Of a DNA stretch of 64,000 bases, positions 43,845 through 51,694 are shown piece by piece (within the stretch, counting starts at the first letter, position 1; each line of letters starts with the position of its first letter). Made by a program: the position numbers and the translations under genes. The notes beneath the pieces were generated by a model. It made no database searches. It was not told where the DNA came from and saw only the letters and a program-made list of their open reading frames with translations. The DNA is taken from the NCBI GenBank assembly GCA_030684395.1, contig JAUXTT010000017.1, positions 124,001-188,000 of the forward strand. Direction: 5' to 3'. This DNA is from Bacteroidota bacterium (GTDB taxonomy: Bacteria; Bacteroidota; Bacteroidia; B-17B0; Aurantibacillaceae).

Positions 43845-44735
43845 ATGACAAAACCAATCGAATGCCCGGTATGTGAATGGCCGCCAGACGGTGAAGAGCA
43901 TTGGCAGTGCACATGTGGACACGCATGGAATACTTTTGATACAAAAGGAAAATGCCCGAGTTGTAATTTTCAGTGGGAAGAAACCTACTGTCCGGCTTGT
44001 GGGCAAACATCTCCACATAACGATTGGTATTCAGGTGCAATGAAACCTGGAACCGATGACGGTCCTGAAACTATTCACTTAAAAATCAAAAAGAAAAAAC
44101 TAGAAGCTCGACTCATATCTTTAGGGATAAAAAATTATAGAATCGGTCACTTACCTTACTTAGATCATACCAAAGAAGAATTTCAAAATCCGTATGATGT
44201 GGGTTGCAGATTGGTAATTTTATCTGCCATTTCATACTCCGTGCATAAATTAGAGAATAGGCTTAAAATAATTCATTGGCTTAAAATAGAAGAATTATGG
44301 GATAAAGTATCAGAAAAAGAAAAAGAATTTTTCACAGATCAACAGCCAACCGAAGAAACCAGAATTGCTTTATCATGGAGATTAGAATCGGCACTAGTAT
44401 TGGGCTGGGCATTAGACCTTATTGATAATATACACTCAATTGACAATGAAGGAACTGATGATGAAATAAATACTTTCATGAATTATGTTCCTGAACTTGG
44501 GGAATCCACAAAAGAATTTCTCAGCAATGTGAGTTATAGAAGCCTAGAAGAAATTTATGAAGAAAACTTATTGAATGAAATGGCGACAACCTATTTCAGA
44601 GATCTGTTATTTAATGGCAAAGAAGATGAAACACAAATTAACAGAGCGGTAAGTTTCGAAAGGCATTATTCGCTTAACTGGGTAAGAAAATTTTCAGGCA
44701 TTAGTGAATGGGACGAGACTGATACATCGACCTAA
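43845..44735 (+). CDS. DUF4272 protein with N-terminal zinc ribbons
   Basis: This 296-residue protein starts with Cys pairs (CPVC at 8-11, CTCG, CPSC, CPAC within the first about 55 residues), probably two zinc ribbons. The rest fits DUF4272 (RLVILSAISYSVHKLE, WLKIEELWDKVSEKE, LSWRLESALVLGWALDLI, RHYSLNWV). Function unknown. Before the neighbouring insertions it would have followed ALDH directly and faced dnaE; both neighbours now carry an inserted cassette. Confidence 0.8.
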   Translation: MTKPIECPVCEWPPDGEEHWQCTCGHAWNTFDTKGKCPSCNFQWEETYCPACGQTSPHNDWYSGAMKPGTDDGPETIHLKIKKKKLEARLISLGIKNYRIGHLPYLDHTKEEFQNPYDVGCRLVILSAISYSVHKLENRLKIIHWLKIEELWDKVSEKEKEFFTDQQPTEETRIALSWRLESALVLGWALDLIDNIHSIDNEGTDDEINTFMNYVPELGESTKEFLSNVSYRSLEEIYEENLLNEMATTYFRDLLFNGKEDETQINRAVSFERHYSLNWVRKFSGISEWDETDTST

Positions 44736-44761
44736 ACAATAAACTCATGCGGAAATTTTCG

Positions 44762-44916
44762 AATCAAACCTCCCTATCCACAACAGCCAATCTCTTCATG
44801 TGTTCTACCTCAACTAGTTGTAAATCCTATTCGGTTGCCACTTTTTCAGTAAACGTATAACAACCGGGATCAATAAAAGGAAATTACCTTACGCAAGGCA
44901 GAAAATGAAAGTTCTA
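44762..44916 (-). pseudogene. Truncated second copy of the dnaE 3' end
   Basis: About 150 bases align without indels to codons 936-983 of the dnaE gene (45906-46049 region), including an identical block of 28 bases at the end. Two codons have become stops (Gln to TAA, Tyr to TAG). The last 11 residues (MKRLAVVDREV) are unchanged. It directly follows the Fic gene, whose TAG stop (44914-44916) is formed by the first bases of the remnant. Confidence 0.93.
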
Positions 44917-45741
44917 AAAAAGCAAAGAAGATCCTAAACCTAAATTTGGTGGAGTTTTATTGATCTTTAATTTTTTATCCAGTTCCATTATTTCAGTGAG
45001 TTGCTGCTTTACTTCCGTTGATATTACATTTATCAAAGGCAATAAGGATTTTTCTTTATGGCTTCGCAACAAACCTTCGTTAAAGTGGTATCCCTCTGCC
45101 TTAAACGAAATAAGTGGCAATCCTTCTAACAATAAACTATAGGCAACAGATAATCTTGCTGTGCGTTTATTACCATCAGGAAAAGGTTGATTAAGCCAAA
45201 CCTGATAAGCCAAGTAAGCACTACGCTCCAACACATCAGAAATATTCTCCATTTCATTGAATACTTTCTTCATGTTTTCTTCCACAGTTACTGTATTCGA
45301 AACCGGCTCAATTATTCCTTCTTCCCCGCCCAAAATATACTTAATACTATTATTGATAATCTTATACGCTCCGAGTTCCTGTTTATTTTGTTTCCATGAA
45401 GAATAATATTCGTCAAACTTCCAAAGTGCGGAAAGCAGGTTTTCATTAAAGGATTTTAGAGTTTTATCAGTTAAGGGATACTTATTTCTCGCCATAAAAA
45501 TACAGGTATCTACTGCCTTAATATGCCCCTTTACTTCTAAAACATCTTTAAATCTAGCTTCAGAAGAAAAATTTAGTTTGTCATTGATGATACTGTACGT
45601 GTCGACCAATTGAAGCCTGTTGCCTTCCAGTTTGTTTGAGTTATAAATAAACTCTGCCTTCTTATCATCCCACCATTGGTCTGGCAAAGCGATACTCGCC
45701 TTTTTAAACTCGTTAACTATTTTATCAAACTCTTGATTCAT
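44914..45741 (-). CDS. Fic-domain protein with Gln at the catalytic His position
   Basis: This 275-residue Fic protein has an N-terminal helix with the inhibitory motif S35-NKL-E39-G40 and the core motif QPFPDGNKRTAR (185-196). The usual first residue of that motif is the catalytic His (HxFxDGN[G/K]R); here the codon is CAA for Gln185. Fic enzymes attach AMP to target proteins. This copy is probably catalytically impaired, or works differently. It is inserted between dnaE and a remnant of the dnaE 3' end. A -7 element TATATTTG (45755-45748, minus strand) ends six bases before the ATG. Confidence 0.9.
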   Translation of the reverse strand: MNQEFDKIVNEFKKASIALPDQWWDDKKAEFIYNSNKLEGNRLQLVDTYSIINDKLNFSSEARFKDVLEVKGHIKAVDTCIFMARNKYPLTDKTLKSFNENLLSALWKFDEYYSSWKQNKQELGAYKIINNSIKYILGGEEGIIEPVSNTVTVEENMKKVFNEMENISDVLERSAYLAYQVWLNQPFPDGNKRTARLSVAYSLLLEGLPLISFKAEGYHFNEGLLRSHKEKSLLPLINVISTEVKQQLTEIMELDKKLKINKTPPNLGLGSSLLF

Positions 45742-45747
45742 CTACTA

Positions 45748-45755
45748 CAAATATA
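45748..45755 (-). promoter_or_regulatory. -7 element of the Fic gene
   Basis: On the minus strand TATATTTG ends six bases before the start codon, which implies an almost leaderless transcript, as for the DUF4143 ATPase. Confidence 0.5.
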
Positions 45756-45905
45756 TTACTATTTTTTCTGTATTCTCTCTCAATTTTTTTCATTCTCCGC
45801 TATGAGTTTTTTCTTCCAATTATTTAAAAGTGAAAAATGATCGTTGAAAATTTTGGTCTGCTCTCTTTTTAAATTTTCTATTTTACTCGATCAATTTTCA
45901 ATTAA

Positions 45906-48857
45906 TCAAACCTCCCTATCCACAACAGCCAGTCTCTTCATACTTTCCACCTCAACAGTAGTAAAATCATATTCAGTAACTACTTTTCCTGTGAGTATAT
46001 AACAGCCAGGGCCAATAAACGGATATTGCCTTGCTGAAGGAGGAAAATGAACGGTGTCTATCCATCTCCCTTCAAGATCAATAAAAGTCCCAAAACACAT
46101 GCGGTCACCTTTGCCTGTTTGGGTGTTTTTTACATTAACCAGGTAACCAACAATGGTAATGGTTTGATTGCTGTGCCGGATCAGTTCTCTTGCTGTAAGG
46201 GTCGCCGGGATTTTATCGCGCAGTAATTCGAAAGGTGAGCACAAAGAGAATCCTAGCAATTCCATTTCATCAAAGGCTTCATCAAGTTTGTTGGTTGTTA
46301 AAACAGGCAACTTCCATTCTTTATGTGTTACTTCAAATAATTCGTTTTTAGATTCTTTTCTTTTTATGGGTGAAATGAGCGTATGAATTTCCCATAATAA
46401 TTCCTTTTTGTTTTTTCCGGTGAAACCGAATCCTCCTATTCTCACAAGGATCCGCATTTGTTCTATAGAAATGGGAACCCGCTTAATGAAATCTTTTGTG
46501 TCTTTAAACTTTCCATTCCGGTTTCTTTCCTCAATAACCAAGTAAACAGTTTCACGCTCCAGTTCATTGAGCATCGAAAGTCCAAGGTAAATTGTTTTAT
46601 CTTTTATCACACATAAGGCTTCACTGGTGTTTATACAAGGCGCTTCTATTTTTGCACCATTCATGCGTGCTTCGTGTATGTATAATTCTGTACGATAAAA
46701 ACCTCCGCCATTGTTGAGTGTGGCAGTCATGTATTCTAAAGGAAAATATGCTTTTAAATATAAAGCCTGGTAACTCTCCACTGCATAACTTGCCGAATGT
46801 CCTTTTGAAAAAGCGAAATTGGCAAAGCTTTCTATTTGATTCCAAATCCCTTCAATAAAATTTTTATCATGCCCTTTCTTCTCACAATTATCAAAAAAAT
46901 TCGTTCGCACTTTAAAGAATTCGTTCCGCTGTTTAAATTTCCATGACATGCCTCTTCTTAGATAATCAGCTTCGGCTAATGAAAGCCCTGCAAAAAAGTG
47001 TGCGACCTTAATTACATCTTCCTGATACACCATTACACCATAAGTTTCGTGCAACAGATCATAAAACTCAGGCAGCTGAGCTCTCGCTTTTTCCCTTAAT
47101 TCATTATTTCTGAAACGAACAATGTATTCGCGCATCATTCCGCTTTTAGAAACTCCCGGACGAATGATAGAACTCGCAGCAACCAGACGCAAGTAATCAT
47201 CCGCTTTTAATTTTGCCAATAACATTCGCATGGCAGGTGATTCCACATAAAAACAGCCAATGGTATTCCCGACGCGCAAAAGATCTTTTACTTTTTTATC
47301 TTCCTTAAATTGCCCTACCTGATGAATATCTATTTCAACTCCTCTATTTTCTTTAATCAATGCGAGCGAATCTTTTATCTTTCCTAAACCACGCTGGCTT
47401 AAAATATCGAACTTATACAAGCCAATATCCTCTGCTTCGAGCATACTGAATTGAGTTGTTGGATAACCTTTCGGAGGCATGTTAGTAGCACAATAGGTTG
47501 TAATAGGTTCTTGTGAAATTAAAATTCCACTTGCATGAATACTTACGTGACGCGGAAATCCTTTTATCAATTCACTATATCTCAACACTTGTTTTCCTAA
47601 CTCATCGATATCAGGATATTTATGCGGAGATTGCAGTTTATCAATTTCTCCCGGCGGTAAACCGAATACTTTACCGAGCTCGCGTACAACCGCATCATTC
47701 TGAAAAGTATTATATGCTCCAACCAATGCCGCTTTGCCATCTTTGCCGAATCTTTCAAAAATATAACGGGTGATATCATCCCTATCCGTCCACGAAAAAT
47801 CAATATCAAAATCGGGTGGATTGGCACGATGCGGATTAATAAAACGTTCAAAATACAGATCAAGTTCTATGGGATCAACATCTGTAATACGCAAGAGGTA
47901 AGCAAGAATACTATTGGAACCACTGCCCCGCCCTACATAATAATAATCTCTACTTTGTGCGTATTTTATAATATCCCAGTTGATAAGAAAGTATGAAGCA
48001 AAATTCATTTGTTCAATAATTTGCAATTCCTTTTCTATACGTTGCAATACTTCATCTCTTGGCTTGTTTCCATAACGATATTCAATTCCTTTTTCACATT
48101 CACTTCTCAACAAAGCCATGTCTTCCGCTAATGATGTAGTATAAAATTTCAGGTTTTTGTTGGCAAACTTTCCGTATTCGAAATGTATAGAGCAATTGCT
48201 TATAATTTTTTCGGTGTTTTTAATTATATGCGGATAAGATGAAAACGCCTCTTGCAGCTCTTTTTTACTGATCAATATTTCATTTAAAGTTGCTTGCTTA
48301 TCAGGAGGAAGCATGCTCAGTAATACATTTTCATCAATAGCACGAAGTAAGCGATGCGCATTGTGATGGCGTTTGTTTAAAAAACTTACCGATTGAAGGG
48401 TTACAAATTTCTGTTCGGAATATTTTGAAGATAAAAATTGATAAGTAGCGATGTCCTTTATGGAAACCCCTATGAATTCATTTTCACGTAATGCCCACCC
48501 TTTGTATGATGAAAAAGGATAAATGATATATGCGTTCTCGAATTCAGGGGCACTGGTTTCAAAAGCAATTTCATTATGCAAATGCTTTGTAAGGTGTTCG
48601 TTTAGCTCTTTAAAGCCATCATTATTTTTTGCAATCCCTACATACTGCTGTTGTACTCCGTTTCTAAAATCAATTCCAATAACAGGTCGAATTCCTTGCT
48701 CTGAGCATCGCCTGATTGTTTCCAAACATGCAGAAGTATTATTTATGTCACTTAAAACAAATTCAGTATAACCATTGCTTTTTACTTCACTCAACAATTC
48801 ATCTATCGAAAGTGTTCCGTAGCAAAAACTGTAATATGTATGGCAGTTAAGAAGCAT
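45906..48857 (-). CDS. dnaE2: DNA polymerase III alpha subunit, short DnaE2-like form
   Basis: This 983-residue C-family polymerase is much shorter than the replicative DnaE of Bacteroidota. The PHP domain at the N-terminus is degenerate (NCHTYYSFCYGT in place of HxHS, SDINNT in place of TDHGN). The palm Asp residues are in PDFDIDFSW (Asp349-Asp353), and finger and helix-hairpin-helix regions follow. The C-terminus has a short OB-fold (TITIVGYLVNVKNTQTGKG). Length and PHP loss fit the damage-tolerance polymerase (DnaE2/ImuC). The usual partners ImuA and ImuB are not adjacent. The 3' end is duplicated in part beyond the Fic gene. Confidence 0.88.
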   Translation of the reverse strand: MLLNCHTYYSFCYGTLSIDELLSEVKSNGYTEFVLSDINNTSACLETIRRCSEQGIRPVIGIDFRNGVQQQYVGIAKNNDGFKELNEHLTKHLHNEIAFETSAPEFENAYIIYPFSSYKGWALRENEFIGVSIKDIATYQFLSSKYSEQKFVTLQSVSFLNKRHHNAHRLLRAIDENVLLSMLPPDKQATLNEILISKKELQEAFSSYPHIIKNTEKIISNCSIHFEYGKFANKNLKFYTTSLAEDMALLRSECEKGIEYRYGNKPRDEVLQRIEKELQIIEQMNFASYFLINWDIIKYAQSRDYYYVGRGSGSNSILAYLLRITDVDPIELDLYFERFINPHRANPPDFDIDFSWTDRDDITRYIFERFGKDGKAALVGAYNTFQNDAVVRELGKVFGLPPGEIDKLQSPHKYPDIDELGKQVLRYSELIKGFPRHVSIHASGILISQEPITTYCATNMPPKGYPTTQFSMLEAEDIGLYKFDILSQRGLGKIKDSLALIKENRGVEIDIHQVGQFKEDKKVKDLLRVGNTIGCFYVESPAMRMLLAKLKADDYLRLVAASSIIRPGVSKSGMMREYIVRFRNNELREKARAQLPEFYDLLHETYGVMVYQEDVIKVAHFFAGLSLAEADYLRRGMSWKFKQRNEFFKVRTNFFDNCEKKGHDKNFIEGIWNQIESFANFAFSKGHSASYAVESYQALYLKAYFPLEYMTATLNNGGGFYRTELYIHEARMNGAKIEAPCINTSEALCVIKDKTIYLGLSMLNELERETVYLVIEERNRNGKFKDTKDFIKRVPISIEQMRILVRIGGFGFTGKNKKELLWEIHTLISPIKRKESKNELFEVTHKEWKLPVLTTNKLDEAFDEMELLGFSLCSPFELLRDKIPATLTARELIRHSNQTITIVGYLVNVKNTQTGKGDRMCFGTFIDLEGRWIDTVHFPPSARQYPFIGPGCYILTGKVVTEYDFTTVEVESMKRLAVVDREV

Positions 48858-48862
48858 TTTTT

Positions 48863-49003
48863 ATCACAGAGACCCGGGGTTCCACCGTGTTTCTATTATT
48901 AGAGGCTGTTCCGATTGTAAAAAAGTTACACAACACTTACACTTTTAGCAATTCCAAATTTTTCTCCGTAAAACTCTGTGCTCTCTGGTGAAAATTGTGA
49001 TCT
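48863..49003. repeat. Intergenic inverted repeat, CTCTGTG type, between meaB and dnaE
   Basis: ATCACAGAGAC (48863-48873) on the left and AACTCTGTGCTCTCTGG with TTGTGATC (48972-49003) on the right form imperfect arms. It fills most of the 147 bases between the two minus-strand genes and ends beside the meaB stop. Confidence 0.5.
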
Positions 49004-49004
49004 T

Positions 49005-49988
49005 CTAAAACTCCCAACCATCAAACAAATTTTTAACTGCAGAATACGGGCTCAATTCTCCCGCAGATACTTTCTTTTCCAATTGATCGATCTTGTTTGC
49101 CAATCCCGGTTTTGTAGAAAGTAATAATCTCAATTGTTCATCCAACAATCTTCTAAAGGCAAATGCATTTTGTTCGGTGCGTTTTTCTTCAAATGCTCCT
49201 TTCGCTTTTTGGTGCCGAACATATTTTTCAATCATCTTCCACACTTCTTCAATTCCGGTATTATTAATTGCAGAACAAGCTTTCACTTCAGGAACCCATC
49301 CGGAAGTGTGCGATGGTAAAAAATGTAATGCATTTGCAAATTCTGCTCTGGCTGTTTTTGCCTTAGTTTCATTGGCACCATCGGTTTTGGTAATAGCAAT
49401 ACCATCTGCCATTTCCATAATGCCGCGTTTGATCCCTTGCAATTCGTCACCTGCACCTGCAAGCATCAACAACAAAAAGAAATCACAAATAGTACTTACT
49501 TCTGTTTCGCTCTGCCCTACTCCAACCGTTTCTATAATAATGGTATCAAATCCTGCTGCTTCACACAATAAAGTTGCTTCGCGTGTTTTGTAGGTAAGTC
49601 CACCCAAACTTCCACTGGAAGCGGAAGGGCGAATAAATGCATTGGGGTGAACGGATAATTTTTCCATCCTTGTTTTATCTCCCAAAATGCTTCCCTTGCT
49701 GATATTACTACTTGGGTCGATTGCCAACACGGCCACTTTTTTCCCTTGCTCAATCAGTAACATTCCAAAAGATTCTATGAAGGTGCTTTTGCCTACGCCT
49801 GGAACCCCCGTAATACCAATACGTATCGAGTTTCCCGTAAAAGGAAGAATTTCATCGATTAATTGCTGTGCCAGTTTTTTGTGATCAACATTTGTTGATT
49901 CAATTAAGGTGATTGCTTTACTCAATACGGCAATGTTCCCGGTTCGCAAACCTGAAATGTAATCGTTTATGGAAAGTAATGTTGACAC
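49005..49988 (-). CDS. meaB: Methylmalonyl-CoA mutase-associated GTPase MeaB
   Basis: This 327-residue G3E GTPase has GITGVPGVGKSTF (P-loop), AIDPSS, ETVGVGQSE (G3) and TKTDGAN (G4). It loads and protects the cobalamin cofactor of methylmalonyl-CoA mutase. It belongs with the epimerase at 34798-35202. Three bases separate its start from the stop of the DMT protein gene upstream. Confidence 0.94.
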   Translation of the reverse strand: MSTLLSINDYISGLRTGNIAVLSKAITLIESTNVDHKKLAQQLIDEILPFTGNSIRIGITGVPGVGKSTFIESFGMLLIEQGKKVAVLAIDPSSNISKGSILGDKTRMEKLSVHPNAFIRPSASSGSLGGLTYKTREATLLCEAAGFDTIIIETVGVGQSETEVSTICDFFLLLMLAGAGDELQGIKRGIMEMADGIAITKTDGANETKAKTARAEFANALHFLPSHTSGWVPEVKACSAINNTGIEEVWKMIEKYVRHQKAKGAFEEKRTEQNAFAFRRLLDEQLRLLLSTKPGLANKIDQLEKKVSAGELSPYSAVKNLFDGWEF

Positions 49989-49991
49989 CTT

Positions 49992-50360
49992 TTATTTTTT
50001 AAACACAAAGTAAACCGCGGCAATGATACAGATAATTGCTGCAATATGATTCCATTTGATCGTTTCCTCTTTGAACATGATCATTGAAAAGACCACAAAC
50101 ACCAACAAAGAAATAACTTCCTGCATGATTTTAAGCTGCATCAAACTAAATGGCCCGCCCGAACTTTCATGTCCAATACGATTAGCAGGTACCTGCAAGC
50201 AATATTCAAAAAAAGCTATGAGCCAACTGATCATGATGAAGAACATCAAACCTTTGCTCTCAAAAATTTTATAGTCTCTGAATTTTAAATGCCCGTACCA
50301 GGCAAGTGTCATAAATGCGTTAGAACCAATCAAAAGAAGTATGGTGTATAATCCTCGCAT
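49992..50360 (-). CDS. DMT-family small membrane protein (DUF486)
   Basis: This 122-residue protein has four membrane segments and the DUF486 pattern (SNAFMTLAWYGHLKF, SWLIAFFEYCLQVPANRIG). It belongs to the drug/metabolite transporter superfamily; the substrate is unknown. It starts 18 bases downstream of the coiled-coil gene and ends three bases before meaB, so the three are probably co-transcribed. Confidence 0.92.
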   Translation of the reverse strand: MRGLYTILLLIGSNAFMTLAWYGHLKFRDYKIFESKGLMFFIMISWLIAFFEYCLQVPANRIGHESSGGPFSLMQLKIMQEVISLLVFVVFSMIMFKEETIKWNHIAAIICIIAAVYFVFKK

Positions 50361-50378
50361 GCTCCTTTCTGACTTTTT

Positions 50379-51311
50379 TTAGTCTAAGGTCAATGTTGTT
50401 TGTCCGATAACAGCGCCATCAGCAGTAACTTCTATCATGTATTTTCCCGGAAGCAAAGGGGCATTTCCCTCACACATAGTTGTTACACCAACCTCAGCAT
50501 TGTTATAGTTAATGTTTGTTTTACCTGCATAATATCCGGTAGAACTATTGAAAATAAAGCGGTAATTATCATCATAACTCTTTGCCATTTCCTTTCCGTC
50601 AGGGGTGATGATTCGCACATAAACATCTTTTGGCCCGTTCTTCGCAATTTTATTTTCACCCAAACTGAATGACACTTTTATCAGATCAGCACGTTTTGCT
50701 TTGTTCGTTGTTACTTGTTTTTTTCCGCCCGATTTTAAATTAACTCCTGTTGCAGTTACACCAAAACAAGATAACATAGAACCCTTGGTAATTGTCTTTT
50801 GAAGATCTTCTTTGTCTTTGTTTAATTGAGTTGTTTTATCTTTCTCCGTATTTAACTGGCTTGTGATCTGACCTTTCTCTACAATTAATTTTTGATTCAA
50901 AGTATTCAATGAATCGATCGTTCTCACATATCCTTTCATGATCTCACGCAAAGTATCAGCTTCCTTTTTTAGTTTAGAAATATAATAAGCATCCCCTTTA
51001 TGTTTCTCTGCGTCCTTAAGTAATTCTTCAATTCTTAATTTATTCGCTTCAATTTCCTGTTGTAATTTTACATCATTCGTTTGAAGAGTAGCATATTCAT
51101 CTTTCAACTTCAACAGATCACTTTTCACGTTATCGCGCTCAATGTAGATGGTCTTTACAATTTCAACCTGTTCGTTTGCACGTTTCTGTTCTTTATCGAA
51201 CATATAAAAAAGCCACCCGTTTACTCCAAGAGATAATACCAATAGTATCCAGGCAATAAGGCCCCCTCTTTTCTTTTTTTCTTCGGGTTGCGGTGTGTTT
51301 GTATTTTCCAT
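50379..51311 (-). CDS. Membrane-anchored coiled-coil protein, unknown function
   Basis: This 310-residue protein has a charged N-terminus, one membrane helix (about 18-38), a long coiled coil (about 40-175) and a C-terminal beta-rich domain (about 195-310, with KVSFSLGENKIAKNGPKDVYVR and PGKYMIEVTADG). The topology predicts the coiled coil and beta domain in the periplasm. I do not recognise a named family; similar architectures occur in Bacteroidota. Confidence 0.8.
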   Translation of the reverse strand: MENTNTPQPEEKKKRGGLIAWILLVLSLGVNGWLFYMFDKEQKRANEQVEIVKTIYIERDNVKSDLLKLKDEYATLQTNDVKLQQEIEANKLRIEELLKDAEKHKGDAYYISKLKKEADTLREIMKGYVRTIDSLNTLNQKLIVEKGQITSQLNTEKDKTTQLNKDKEDLQKTITKGSMLSCFGVTATGVNLKSGGKKQVTTNKAKRADLIKVSFSLGENKIAKNGPKDVYVRIITPDGKEMAKSYDDNYRFIFNSSTGYYAGKTNINYNNAEVGVTTMCEGNAPLLPGKYMIEVTADGAVIGQTTLTLD

Positions 51312-51443
51312 TTTTGATTAAATCCGTGTTATTCTACAAAAGTATAAAATTCGCCTCTCTAATTTATACAAATTTAGCGTAATAATAACACTACAATGTT
51401 TATAACGAGGCATTATGATTTTTTATGAAACTCTCGGTAAACA

Positions 51444-51622
51444 ATAATAGAACACGGATTAGGCAGATTGGCACTGATCTTAGTTTTAACTATTTTGATT
51501 CGCTTGGTTAGAGCCATCCGTGTTCCATTAACCATATAAGGTCTGATAACTCTCACAGAAATAAAATCCGTTTATTCCGATAGCTATCGGGACCGCCCAA
51601 TCAGCGTCATCCGTGTTCCATT
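51444..51622. repeat. Intergenic inverted repeat, CAGATT/ACACGGAT type (copy 3)
   Basis: Left arm AGAACACGGATTAGGCAGATTGG (about 51444-51470) is matched by the complement of CCCAATCAGCGTCATCCGTGTT (about 51596-51622) at 22 of 27 positions. A second right-arm-like copy (CATCCGTGTTCCATT) lies at about 51514-51529, and a perfect 14-base palindrome CCGATAGCTATCGG at 51577-51590. It fills the 383-base space between the divergent coiled-coil gene and porX. Confidence 0.7.
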
Positions 51623-51694
51623 GGCCGGCCAGCGAATTGTGCCATTTTTTTATTCAGTTTCAAAATAATACCGTAATAATTTCGTTTCTTTACC

